Shown: positions 1 through 9,847 of the stretch, piece by piece
How the letters are laid out: each line of letters begins with the position of its first letter
Position numbering within the stretch: position 1 is the first letter of the stretch
DNA from: Phormidium tenue FACHB-1050
GTDB taxonomy: Bacteria; Cyanobacteriota; Cyanobacteriia; Pseudanabaenales; Pseudanabaenaceae
Assembly: GCF_014696925.1 (NCBI RefSeq)
Contig: NZ_JACJQY010000007.1
Coordinates: 62,001-126,000 of the forward strand
Length of the DNA: 64,000 nucleotides
Direction: 5' to 3'
The notes under the pieces: generated by a model
The model's database searches: none
What the model was told of the DNA's origin: nothing
Seen by the model: the letters and a program-made list of their open reading frames with translations, nothing else
Program-made: the position numbers and the translations under genes

Positions 1-1
1 C

Positions 2-3000
2 CTCGAATGCGCCCTGCAATACGATCGCAAAGCAGGATTTTTCAATAGCAGTATTCTCAGTCGCGTAGCTAGAGGCATTGGTGCATTACTGGAAAATCAA
101 GGCAGAATGCGCCTAATCATGGGTTGTCAGTTCTCACCCGAAGACTTGCAAGCCGTCCAACAGGGTTACGCCTTGCGTGATGCTTTGACCAGTCGCCTAG
201 ATACTGAACTCACCCCACCGAGCAACTTTGCCCAACTCAAGCATTTTGAAATCCTTAGTTGGTTAATTCAAAATGAATATCTCGACATTCGCATTGCCAT
301 ACCACTCAAGCCAAGCGGTCAACCTGACTCATCCGAACGAGTTCTCGATCCGCAACATCTCTTTCACGAAAAGGTAGGTATTATCTCTGACGCGAATGGG
401 GATTGTCTTGCTTTTAATGGCTCTAACAATGAGTCAATCGGGGGCTGGCAAGCCAATCGTGAATCGTTTCATGTCTTCTTTTCATGGGATGGCGGTAGAG
501 ATTTACAACGGGTACAACATGAAAGCGATCGCTTTGAACGTCTATGGAAAGATGAACTTCCCAATGTGCGAGTATTTGAAATTCCCACAGCCGTAAAACA
601 AAAGCTATTGCGCTATGCTCCAACCCAAAAGCCAGACTGGAATCGACAAGCTGAATTTGATGACCGTCCGATCGCAACAAAGCCAGAAATATTAGAACTG
701 CCTACTGAAGAAACTACACCACCACCTCAAGTAGAAATCCAAATCTCTAAAGAAGAAATACAAGCGGAACGCGAACAATTTATTCAACTTGCCAATATTC
801 ATGACCATGCAGGTTGTCTAGACTTTTCCGTTAAGTCCATTCCTGTCAAACCTTGGGCGCACCAAATGAAAATCTTGCGTCGGATGGCTGCCGAGTTTCC
901 CCGTAATGCCCTAATTGCCGATGAAGTTGGCTTAGGTAAAACCATTGAGACGGGTTTAGTATTGCGTTACTTACTGCTGTCCAAAAAAGTAAAACGGGTT
1001 TTAATCTTGGCTCCTGCCAGCGTTCAACCTCAATGGCAAGAAGAAATGCGTGAAAAATTTAATTTGCATTTCTGGTCGTATGGCAAAAACGAACTTATCG
1101 ATCCTTACAAACAATCAGTCACAGTTACAGGCAATCCTTGGAATCAGAAAAACTTAGTCCTTGCCTCTAGTCATTTGGTACGCCGCAAAGAGCGAATGCA
1201 AGAGTTATTAGAGTCTGAACCTTGGGACTTAGTAGTATTGGACGAAGCACACCATGCAAGGCGTAAAAGTCCTCAAAATCGTAAGGATACTCCCAACTGT
1301 CTACTCGAATTAATGGCGCAACTTAGAGCGCATACCCTAGCTCTCTTGCTTCTTTCGGCTACCCCAATGCAGATCGACGCGGTGGAAATGTTTGACCTCA
1401 TTAAATTGCTTGGTTTAAAAGGTCATTGGGAATTTGCCGATGCTTTTTGTGATTACTTTGCGACCCTATCCGAACCCGCCGACAAGCATAATCTCAACTT
1501 TTGGCAAACCATGTCTGTCGATTACTTTGCCAATGGAGGCAAGCCTTGCAGTAAGATTCAGCAAGCATTAGAGACTAGCGATCGCCTGTTGTCATACCAA
1601 ATCGAAGATATTTGGCAAACTGGTCAGAAGATAACTAATCCTCAAAAATACCTAGCTGACGATAATTTCATCAGTGAATCGAAAAAGTTTCTCGCCGCCA
1701 ATACCCCAATTAAAGACCTGATGTTTCGCCATACCCGCGATACCTTGCGCGAATATTACAAACGTGGCTTCTTAGATAAATCTGTACCAACGAGAGAGGT
1801 ATTTGATAATGCAATTACCCTAGAACAAGAACGGGAAGCCCATTTATATCGTGAAGTCAGCGATTATGTACGCCATTTTTACCGTCTCGCTCAAAAGGAA
1901 AACCGTAAGGCGCTAGGGTTTCTGATGACGCTATATCGCAAGCGCTTGACCAGTTCTTTTTATGCGATCAAGAAATCTTTACAACGGAGACTAGAGTATC
2001 TATTGACTCAACAAGGTAGCCTGTTTGGAGAAGACGATCTTAGAGATATTGACGATGCTGATGATGCGATTATCGAAGGCTTAGAGTCCTATATGGAGCC
2101 TATCGATCCTAAAGAAATTGAATATCTACAAGACTTATTGCAACAATTTGATAACACTGGAGAAGATACCAAACGTTCTGAATTTATCAAAAAACTACGT
2201 CAAGAATCCTTAGAGCGTGATAGTGCGATCGTCTTTACGCAATACACCGACACGATGGACTATTTACGCGATACCTTGATTCAGCTATACGGCTCACAGG
2301 TTGCTTGTTATTCAGGGCGTGGTGGTGAACTCAATCGCGATGGTACATGGCAGATTGTCAAAAAAGAAGAAATCAAAAGGCGATTTCGCGATGGAGAAAT
2401 CAAGCTCTTACTTTGTACTGAGTCAGCCAGTGAAGGACTAAACTTGCAAACCTGCGGTGTTTTATTTAACTACGATATGCCTTGGAATCCCATGCGTGTA
2501 GAGCAACGTATTGGCAGAATCGATCGCATTGGTCAAAAATTTGCAACGGTCAGAATCCACAACTTTTACTATGACGGCACGGTAGAAGCAAAGGTTTATC
2601 TCAAATTACGCGATCGTATCAAAGCATTTAAAAACGTTGTCGGAAATTTACAGCCTATACTTGCTCGCGTACCTACTTTTATCGAAAAAGCGGTAATGAG
2701 TGCAGACCCACTCGAGGAAGATGTTTTACTATCAGAATTTTTTGAAGCTCCTGATGCTCCATCCATACAACTAGCACTTGATGAAGCTGTGGCAATGGAT
2801 GTCGAAGCCGATCTTGCCGAATTGCGGAAACCTATACCGAGATCGCCCTTTGACGCTGAAGCGATCGAGCAAATGTTTACGCGATCGCTTCTACTGCAAA
2901 AATCTGGAATCACCTTTGAGGATTCAGGAGACAAGGTTTGGACAATGCAATTACAGCAAAAGTCTTATCAGGTTACTTTCCACCCTGATACCTTTGATGA

Positions 3001-3079
3001 GCATCCATCTTTACGGTTGATGACCTTTGGCGATCCTCTTTTTGAGTATCTCTTGGCAATTAGTTTAACAATTCTGTAA
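2..3079 (+). CDS. PLD-like / SNF2-family DEAH helicase, 5' end outside window
   Basis: The reading frame is open from base 2, so the ATG at 107 is internal and the true start lies before the window. The N-terminal part resembles a phospholipase-D-like nuclease module: YDRKAGFF near the window edge, FHEKVG (HxK) near 365-383 and FNGSNNES near 415-438. The helicase core follows: Walker A DEVGLGKTIE at 920, motif II DEAHH at 1241, LSATP near 1355, and the C-terminal lobe ending with EQRIGRIDRIGQ near 2500-2535. This is the SNF2/RapA-like arrangement common in phage-defence loci (DISARM DrmD and Dpd helicases are comparable). It probably tracks on DNA. It is co-directional with the giant gene 37 bp downstream, so the two may form an operon. 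The family call is firm; a defence role is inferred. Confidence 0.88.
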   Translation, partial: LECALQYDRKAGFFNSSILSRVARGIGALLENQGRMRLIMGCQFSPEDLQAVQQGYALRDALTSRLDTELTPPSNFAQLKHFEILSWLIQNEYLDIRIAIPLKPSGQPDSSERVLDPQHLFHEKVGIISDANGDCLAFNGSNNESIGGWQANRESFHVFFSWDGGRDLQRVQHESDRFERLWKDELPNVRVFEIPTAVKQKLLRYAPTQKPDWNRQAEFDDRPIATKPEILELPTEETTPPPQVEIQISKEEIQAEREQFIQLANIHDHAGCLDFSVKSIPVKPWAHQMKILRRMAAEFPRNALIADEVGLGKTIETGLVLRYLLLSKKVKRVLILAPASVQPQWQEEMREKFNLHFWSYGKNELIDPYKQSVTVTGNPWNQKNLVLASSHLVRRKERMQELLESEPWDLVVLDEAHHARRKSPQNRKDTPNCLLELMAQLRAHTLALLLLSATPMQIDAVEMFDLIKLLGLKGHWEFADAFCDYFATLSEPADKHNLNFWQTMSVDYFANGGKPCSKIQQALETSDRLLSYQIEDIWQTGQKITNPQKYLADDNFISESKKFLAANTPIKDLMFRHTRDTLREYYKRGFLDKSVPTREVFDNAITLEQEREAHLYREVSDYVRHFYRLAQKENRKALGFLMTLYRKRLTSSFYAIKKSLQRRLEYLLTQQGSLFGEDDLRDIDDADDAIIEGLESYMEPIDPKEIEYLQDLLQQFDNTGEDTKRSEFIKKLRQESLERDSAIVFTQYTDTMDYLRDTLIQLYGSQVACYSGRGGELNRDGTWQIVKKEEIKRRFRDGEIKLLLCTESASEGLNLQTCGVLFNYDMPWNPMRVEQRIGRIDRIGQKFATVRIHNFYYDGTVEAKVYLKLRDRIKAFKNVVGNLQPILARVPTFIEKAVMSADPLEEDVLLSEFFEAPDAPSIQLALDEAVAMDVEADLAELRKPIPRSPFDAEAIEQMFTRSLLLQKSGITFEDSGDKVWTMQLQQKSYQVTFHPDTFDEHPSLRLMTFGDPLFEYLLAISLTIL

Positions 3080-3116
3080 AAACTCAAAATAGTCTCTTTA
3101 CTTTACCTTAATTAAA

Positions 3117-6100
3117 ATGCTATCCCCCAGATATAATCCCAGTTTGCCGCCAAGATTTTATGAGATGGATGAATATGCCTTCGAGGAAATGTGTCAAGAC
3201 TTATTTGCCGCAGAATCTGGTATTGCAACATGTAATACCTATGGGACAAGAGGACAAATGCAACGCGGCATTGATTTATTAGCTCGCTCGGATGATGGTA
3301 AATATATTGAAGTAGGACAATGTAAATGCTATGAAGATTTTCCTCCGCTTAAAATTCGACAAGTATCAGAAGCGTTTTTTAAGCATCTAGATTACTGGAA
3401 GAAACATAAAGTTAGACGATTCATTCTTTTTGTTGCCTCTGAATTAGAAACTACTGACCGCCAAGATGAGATTTCTAATCAAATCAAACTCTTTCAACGT
3501 CATAAAATAAAATATGAAGTCTGGGAAGCTCGAACATTACGTCAAAAACTTTCTCCTCATCATGCAATTGCATTGCGTTACTTAAGATCGCAGGATTTAG
3601 TAGAGTCAATTTGTGGTTTACAGCCACAGCATACATCTAGAATCTCTGAGCTTACAATTGGTATTTTTTCTTCCAAAATTGATCGCCTGTCATCCGACAT
3701 ATCTAAAGTAAAAGCACTACGCTTGGATGAATATCGGGAACTATATCATCAAGGAAAATTACGTGAAGCTCGTATTTGCCTTGATTCATTAAGGAATGAT
3801 GAACATTGGGATGTTTTCGATAAACCATTACAGGCAAGAATTCTTCAAGCTATATCAGGTTATACAATTAACGTTGAGCAAAATGCTGATAAAGCACGCT
3901 CTCTAGCAGAAGAAGCATATGCTCTAGATCCAAAAGGAGATGACACACTTCTACAAGTACTAATTGCTTACCAGTCTGAAGGTGCAGAAGCTGCTCTGAG
4001 ATTAATTGACAACACATCAACGATTAATCTTTTTAATCTTAAATTAGGATTACTATTAGATCTTGAACATACATCACAAGTAATTGCCGCACTGCAAAAT
4101 CTCCCTCAAGGTTTAGAGCCAGATATTGAAACCAATCGCATTCATGCTTTAGCACTTTTAGGAAATGGTGATATTGCAGGTGCTCAGGTCAAGATTCAAC
4201 AAGCACTTTACGAAAAACCTAACTGGGAAAAAGTAAGAGCGACAGAGGCGACTATCAACTATTTTAGTGCGCTTTCAAGTGCTATTCCTCGACAATTAAC
4301 CACTTATCCACATCCAGTTGAGTGGTCGTTAATTAAGCGTGATGATGAAAGCTTAAAATATTTACGCAAAGCAGCAGAAGAATTTCAACGACTAGCATAT
4401 CAATCGGAACTGGGAGAACACCAACGAAAATATTGGCAAGTTTGGCATCTAGCTTGTTTGACAAACGATCCTGAGCAACAATCAGAGGCACAAGAACTCT
4501 GTTCTACATTGCTCTCAGAAGATCCCACTAATCCCCAAGCAATTACCTGGAAAATGGTCCTTAACTATGACATTGATTTGTCTCCAAGTCAGCAAGCTTT
4601 AGAAACGCTGTTACAGAATGAAAACATTGATTTAGAGCGTATTATTGCCTTATTGGAAATCTACCTATATCAAGATACTCCCAAAAAAGCCCTAGAACTC
4701 TTAACGAGAGAGAAAGATGCTTTTGTGCGAACTGGGAATGAAAAGCCTTGGCTCTTCTGGCATGTGCAGGCTTTAGCGGCAAGTGGTGACATAGAGAATG
4801 CACTTCAAGAAATTGAGCCTATAGATAGCCCTGAAATTCAGCGCAGTCTTCGAGTATCAATTCTACGGAAAAAGGCAAGAATAGATGGTGATGGGCAGAT
4901 ACTTGTTCAGTGTTTAGAGTCTTGTTGGCAAGAAAGCAAAAGTGCCATTTATTTATTAGAGCTTTGCCAGCTTCAGGCTAGTTTACAGAATTGGACATAT
5001 GTTGCAGATAAAGCTGAGGATTTAGTTAATTCAGTAGGTACATTGACTGCCCTTAGTCTTGCAGCAGAATGTGCTTGGCAGAGTAATCGTGCTGAACTAT
5101 GTTTAAGTTTGTTGAATGACCATAAGCAACTTTTTCCTAGTGGTACTTTGCCTACATCTTTTGGTCGTATTAAGGTTTACTGTCTAGCGCAACTAGGATT
5201 GATTTCGCAGGGGGTTACTGAGGCAGAAGAGCTAGTGCGATCGCACGAAACAGCCGAAACGTTAACCACTTTAATTGAACTCCAACTAAATCAAGGAAAC
5301 CTGCGAGGAGCAGCAATTAACGCATTTCGTCTTCTGAAGCAAGAGAATGTATATCCCTTATCTTTATTGCGAATTGCACGATGTTTGTTGTCAGAAGATC
5401 GAAATCTAGCTCGTGAATTATGGCAACGTGCTATAGGCTTAGAAATTACACCAGAGATATTAGGCGAAGTCATCAGTTTGGGATACTACCTAGAGCTAGA
5501 TCGCGAACTTCCACCATTTATTCACCGAGCACAAATAATCGCACTTGCTGGAGGAAGTGAAAGTCCATTTCATTCTGTTGAACTGAATGAGCTTCTAGAA
5601 ATGCAGCAGAATTGGGCAAATAACACCCAAGAAATATACAAAAAATACGATGAATCGGATTTCCCAATTCATTTGATTGCTCAAACTCTGAGATTCCCAC
5701 TTACCAAAGTTTTCCATGTTTTACCAAAAACAAATGCCAGCAATTCAAATCCCTATTTTCAAGTAGCGATTTTAGCACGATATGGTGCGCGACCCTTTCC
5801 AGAGTTTTTTGTAGACTCAACTACCAAATGGAGACTGCATCTTGATATTTCGGCTTTCTTGCTAGCTGCTCATCTTGGGATTTTAGATGCTGTAGAGCGC
5901 AGATTTAGTCCAATTCATATTTCACAGTCGTTACCCAAGGCTCTCTTGCAAGAATGTGAGTATTTTCAACCTCATCAGCCTTCTCGTTTGTATGCTTATC
6001 GTGAAATTTTACGGTTGCATCAGGCTAGCCAACTTCAGCAACATTCAGAATCTTTGCTACCAAGTTCTAATGAGTTAGTTGAACAATTGGGAGAACATTC

Positions 6101-9100
6101 AGCAATTTTGCTAGAGCAAGCTCGTACAGCAGATGGTCTAGTAGTTGAGTTTTTACCATTGCAGAGACTAGATTCTAACAGCGCTATGCAGTCATCTGTT
6201 CTAGATGAAGCTGATCGACAACGGATGATCAACTGTCGAACTCTAATTGAGTTACTGAACAAGAAAGGAACCTTATCTAGCAGTGCATATGAAACTGCAT
6301 TACAAGATCTCGGAGATCAAAGATATGCAAATTTACCGCCACAGTTACCAGACCATAATGCTCCGATATTTATAAACTCTGAACTAGCAATACTTCTTGC
6401 GGGGTCGGGTTTGCTAGTAAAGATATGTCGGGCTTTTAGAGTGTTTGTATCACCACAGTTCATCCAAGAAGCACAAGCAACAATCACGAGTAGTGATCAT
6501 TCGGCAGAAGTACTTAAATGGCTGAGAGATCTGACACAGCGAGTCTCGACTGGATTACTACAAGGCAAATATAAGATGCTTGCAACTCCACAAACCGTAT
6601 CTGAACAAGAGCATGAACCCTTAAATTCTTGGGATGCAAACGGATTAACCGTCTACGATCTTTTCAGATATACACCTCAGTCTAATGATGTTATCTGGAT
6701 TGATGAACGCTTCTTTAGCAAATACCCTAATCGAGATAATAGTGTTCCTGTTATCGGTGTTTTAGAGATTTTAGAAGCTTTAAGGGGCAATGACGATCTT
6801 AGCGAGTCACAATATTACGAGAAAATACTCCAACTTCGTAAAAGTAACATTCGGTATATTTCTATTGCGAGCAAAGAAATTCTTTATCACCTCAAACAAG
6901 CACAGGTTTCTGACAAAAGAGTTCGAGAGACTGAGGAATTGGAGATTATTCGTCGTTATATTGCTTCATGCCTCCTAGATTCTCAGAGGCTCCAACGTCC
7001 TCCTCTACCAGAAAAATCGCCAAATCCTGATGGTGAAATGATGTTTGTTTTTGAGTGCCTACGTGCAGTACAAATCTCAATCATCAATATTTGGGAAGAT
7101 ACTAGCGTTACAGTAGAAACAGCATTTGCCTATTCGGATTGGATACTCCAAAACTTATATACAGGAATGTTTGGGGTTCAACATCTCTTCCCTAACAGTG
7201 ACCCTAACAGCGATGCACTGGATTTGATTAGCCTTGATATTAGCGAACTTTATTTCCGAGGTATTCAATTATGGCGAATTGAGAGTGAAAGTGCTCATGC
7301 GACTTCTAGCCGTCGCCAAAAATATTTTGAGTGGATCGAACAGCGAATTTCAGAAATGCGCTTTCGAGCAAATCCAGAATTAATCTCCTCTGTTGCACAG
7401 CAAATCAAAGAAATTATGTTTCACTTAGGACGTGAACAAGATCGTGAACAAGAAGAGTCATTGCAACTTGCCAATCGACTCATGCTCAAGGATCTCTTTC
7501 GAGATCTGCCCAGTGTTTTACAAGATGAGCTAAAAACCGATCCTGACTTAATGTCTTATCTTCAAATTCAGTTAGCGGCTTCAATTAATATAGAGTTCCT
7601 AGAGTTGCCTGCTCCATTAATATTTCCTGCTTCAGAGTTTTTTAGCACAGTCGCTTCAGCCATCAATGGTGAAGAATCAACTATCAAAACCTTTCAGCCT
7701 GAAGTTTCATTCAGGGTTTGTACAATTAATCAAACTGACATATCTGTTGAATTTCAATTCATGAATGAGTCAAATTCAAATGTCTATGCATGGCAAGATA
7801 ACTTGATGCTACTTGCATCAGAAAATCCTATTGTACGTGAGCAGGTTTTGCGATCTCATCGAATTTGGTTTGATTGTGATAATTCTACTTTTGAGAAAGT
7901 AGTTAATGAAATAGTTTCAACTTTGGATCTACGCAAACGCATTAACCAAGCAAATCATTGGCACAGTGAATCAGCGGCAATTTTCTACTTGTCTCTTGAG
8001 AATAAAGTCTACGAGAGATCTGAATTCTCAACGGATGACTTAATTCCTCCTTCTGCCGTTGGATTACTTCGACATTTTTACCTAGATCGTTATGCATCGG
8101 AAAACATTAATTTTCATGCTTATCTCAATCAAGCTGCAAAATCTATGCTTGAATCTGAAGACCTTGAAACTTGTATAGAACGCTTTTCTTGTATGCCAGT
8201 AAAGCTTCCACTGCCACTCGAAGAGGCATTTCAACAATTGTCAAATAGTGTTCGCGAGCCTCTTTTACATAGATTAACAGCACGGTTAACTTCCCCAGTA
8301 TGTAAATTACATCTAATTAACTTAGCTCTACTTGTTCCTAACTCAACTAAACTTGCTCAGAATCTCCTTGACGAACTTTACAGTGATGTAGGTAATCTCC
8401 AATTCAAATTCTTTAGGGCAGTTCTTGATCTACTCAACCGTGAGTTCAGTTATTGGCATGAAATGCGGGCATGGTCAGCACCAACTCGCTTAGTAATGAT
8501 TTGGGCTCATACAAGTAAGCTTTATAATTTGCTATACAATCCTGAAGTCATTTTAGAGGAATTTATTCAAAGATTGGAAGAGCATAGCCATCAAAGACAA
8601 ATCAGCGCTGATATTCTTGATCGAGATCCAGAGTTTTGGAACAACGTTCTTCACCTTCGTCACCTAAATAGAATGAATTTAATCGTTCATGGGTTAGCAA
8701 CTATTTTAAAGGATAGAGACCCAGCGATTTTGCAAGCAGCAAAAATTTCTGAAAAAGTGATTGATTTTGCAGTTAAAAACTTGGATGAGCAGCAATTTCT
8801 CAACCCAGAATTATTTCATGACATTACACTTGCTCAGGATAGTATAGAGTCATTTCTTGGTGGAAATCGTAGTGATTGCTTAGGGTATCTACTTGGGGAG
8901 GAATTGGGACACCAAGTTTCATCGGATCATCTGAAGTTGCTTCTAACAAGTGCATTGGATGCTCTAATAAGCGAACCACTTTCTAGTGAAAAATGGCTTT
9001 TAATTACTTGGCTGATTGGAGATTTTCCAATTTACAACGATCTTGTGGGTAAACTTGACAACTTAATTAGAGAAATTAATTTCATTGAACTTTATAGTTT

Positions 9101-9488
9101 AGAGCCTTCTACAGCTTTGTTCGCTTTAACAGTTGCCTGCGATCATACAGCAAATACTATTAATGAAGAACTTCGCGTAAAGTTAGAAAATGAATTAGTT
9201 GAAATTGCTAAATTAATTAACAATCAGGAGCCAAAAGAGCCAGTCAGTGATGAAATTTCTGATCGTTTTATTGAATGTACTTTTAAGCTTACTGTTAGAG
9301 CTAATGACCCTCGCACAACTAGTCTTGCTCTTAATGACTTATTCAAACGAATTTTCTATGTTTGCCCTCGTTTTTTAGGTAGACGTATGATTGGGCTATC
9401 TAGAGGGCTACAGGAACTGCCTGCCAACCAATTACATGGTGCATGGGTAACAAATTTAATAGTTAGAGCTTTATGTGAGCGTCCATAA
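3117..9488 (+). CDS. Giant protein: Mrr-like nuclease domain, TPR-like body, PIN-like segment
   Basis: The predicted protein has 2123 residues. The first ~130 resemble a restriction-endonuclease (Mrr-type) fold with D53 and the strand E65-V-G-Q68-C-K70, matching D...(E/Q)xK. Residues ~190-880 are helical and TPR-like (repeated A-L-A patterns such as LAEEAYALDPKGD). Around 1080-1215 a PIN-like pattern appears, with FINSELAILLAGSGLL, FIQEAQ and WIDERFF (D1196, E1197), but the usual first aspartate is N1087, so this segment may be inactive. The last ~900 residues are alpha-helical and unrecognised. The gene has only one GCGATCGC in 6.4 kb, far fewer than its neighbours, suggesting different ancestry. 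Its position 37 bp after the helicase gene suggests joint action, perhaps target sensing by the repeats and cleavage by the N-terminus. That role is inference. Confidence 0.8.
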   Translation: MLSPRYNPSLPPRFYEMDEYAFEEMCQDLFAAESGIATCNTYGTRGQMQRGIDLLARSDDGKYIEVGQCKCYEDFPPLKIRQVSEAFFKHLDYWKKHKVRRFILFVASELETTDRQDEISNQIKLFQRHKIKYEVWEARTLRQKLSPHHAIALRYLRSQDLVESICGLQPQHTSRISELTIGIFSSKIDRLSSDISKVKALRLDEYRELYHQGKLREARICLDSLRNDEHWDVFDKPLQARILQAISGYTINVEQNADKARSLAEEAYALDPKGDDTLLQVLIAYQSEGAEAALRLIDNTSTINLFNLKLGLLLDLEHTSQVIAALQNLPQGLEPDIETNRIHALALLGNGDIAGAQVKIQQALYEKPNWEKVRATEATINYFSALSSAIPRQLTTYPHPVEWSLIKRDDESLKYLRKAAEEFQRLAYQSELGEHQRKYWQVWHLACLTNDPEQQSEAQELCSTLLSEDPTNPQAITWKMVLNYDIDLSPSQQALETLLQNENIDLERIIALLEIYLYQDTPKKALELLTREKDAFVRTGNEKPWLFWHVQALAASGDIENALQEIEPIDSPEIQRSLRVSILRKKARIDGDGQILVQCLESCWQESKSAIYLLELCQLQASLQNWTYVADKAEDLVNSVGTLTALSLAAECAWQSNRAELCLSLLNDHKQLFPSGTLPTSFGRIKVYCLAQLGLISQGVTEAEELVRSHETAETLTTLIELQLNQGNLRGAAINAFRLLKQENVYPLSLLRIARCLLSEDRNLARELWQRAIGLEITPEILGEVISLGYYLELDRELPPFIHRAQIIALAGGSESPFHSVELNELLEMQQNWANNTQEIYKKYDESDFPIHLIAQTLRFPLTKVFHVLPKTNASNSNPYFQVAILARYGARPFPEFFVDSTTKWRLHLDISAFLLAAHLGILDAVERRFSPIHISQSLPKALLQECEYFQPHQPSRLYAYREILRLHQASQLQQHSESLLPSSNELVEQLGEHSAILLEQARTADGLVVEFLPLQRLDSNSAMQSSVLDEADRQRMINCRTLIELLNKKGTLSSSAYETALQDLGDQRYANLPPQLPDHNAPIFINSELAILLAGSGLLVKICRAFRVFVSPQFIQEAQATITSSDHSAEVLKWLRDLTQRVSTGLLQGKYKMLATPQTVSEQEHEPLNSWDANGLTVYDLFRYTPQSNDVIWIDERFFSKYPNRDNSVPVIGVLEILEALRGNDDLSESQYYEKILQLRKSNIRYISIASKEILYHLKQAQVSDKRVRETEELEIIRRYIASCLLDSQRLQRPPLPEKSPNPDGEMMFVFECLRAVQISIINIWEDTSVTVETAFAYSDWILQNLYTGMFGVQHLFPNSDPNSDALDLISLDISELYFRGIQLWRIESESAHATSSRRQKYFEWIEQRISEMRFRANPELISSVAQQIKEIMFHLGREQDREQEESLQLANRLMLKDLFRDLPSVLQDELKTDPDLMSYLQIQLAASINIEFLELPAPLIFPASEFFSTVASAINGEESTIKTFQPEVSFRVCTINQTDISVEFQFMNESNSNVYAWQDNLMLLASENPIVREQVLRSHRIWFDCDNSTFEKVVNEIVSTLDLRKRINQANHWHSESAAIFYLSLENKVYERSEFSTDDLIPPSAVGLLRHFYLDRYASENINFHAYLNQAAKSMLESEDLETCIERFSCMPVKLPLPLEEAFQQLSNSVREPLLHRLTARLTSPVCKLHLINLALLVPNSTKLAQNLLDELYSDVGNLQFKFFRAVLDLLNREFSYWHEMRAWSAPTRLVMIWAHTSKLYNLLYNPEVILEEFIQRLEEHSHQRQISADILDRDPEFWNNVLHLRHLNRMNLIVHGLATILKDRDPAILQAAKISEKVIDFAVKNLDEQQFLNPELFHDITLAQDSIESFLGGNRSDCLGYLLGEELGHQVSSDHLKLLLTSALDALISEPLSSEKWLLITWLIGDFPIYNDLVGKLDNLIREINFIELYSLEPSTALFALTVACDHTANTINEELRVKLENELVEIAKLINNQEPKEPVSDEISDRFIECTFKLTVRANDPRTTSLALNDLFKRIFYVCPRFLGRRMIGLSRGLQELPANQLHGAWVTNLIVRALCERP

Positions 9489-9645
9489 AAGCTACATCAT
9501 TTTCTCAGATGAAGCTCAAAATAATTAACGATATAAAAAATAAGTCGTAGCTAAAATACTAAAACGAAGTTTGCTCTCGTAACTTTTATGTAGCGAATTT
9601 TCAAGGAAACTGCTGAACGGATTAATCATGTCAAACCCCTATGTA

Positions 9646-9812
9646 GGGGTAGCTACAGGATACATGGAAAAACCTGCAAGATAGCCATCAAAGCTATATA
9701 TAGAGAGGATTTCAAAAACATGTTTTTTGCCTTTCGTGTTAAAAAAATCAACGGTATAATGCGCGTTTGCGACCGATCTCGCAGGTTTTTCCATGTATCC
9801 TGTAGCTACCCC
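9646..9812. repeat. MITE-like element, copy 1 (37-bp terminal inverted repeats)
   Basis: A 167-bp segment begins GGGGTAGCTACAGGATACAT and ends with the complement of that sequence. The terminal inverted repeats are 37 bp with one mismatch. There is no credible gene inside: the 62-codon minus-strand frame is mostly inverted repeat, and the second copy breaks it with a 1-bp length change. A ~96% identical copy lies reversed at 19882-20049. The left border is TA; the right border is GA. The rest of 9489-9847 (downstream of the giant gene and of the convergent helicase gene) shows no gene and no strong terminator. Confidence 0.85.
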
Positions 9813-9847
9813 GATTAGTTCGCTCAAATAGCCTCAAACAACTCAGA

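Noticed and set aside
2596-2934. A 112-codon reverse-strand frame inside the helicase gene
   Set aside because: Ser-rich, low-complexity shadow of the intact forward gene.
9639-9827. A 62-codon frame on the minus strand within the MITE
   Set aside because: It consists almost wholly of the inverted repeats; the second copy of the element interrupts the same frame by a length change.
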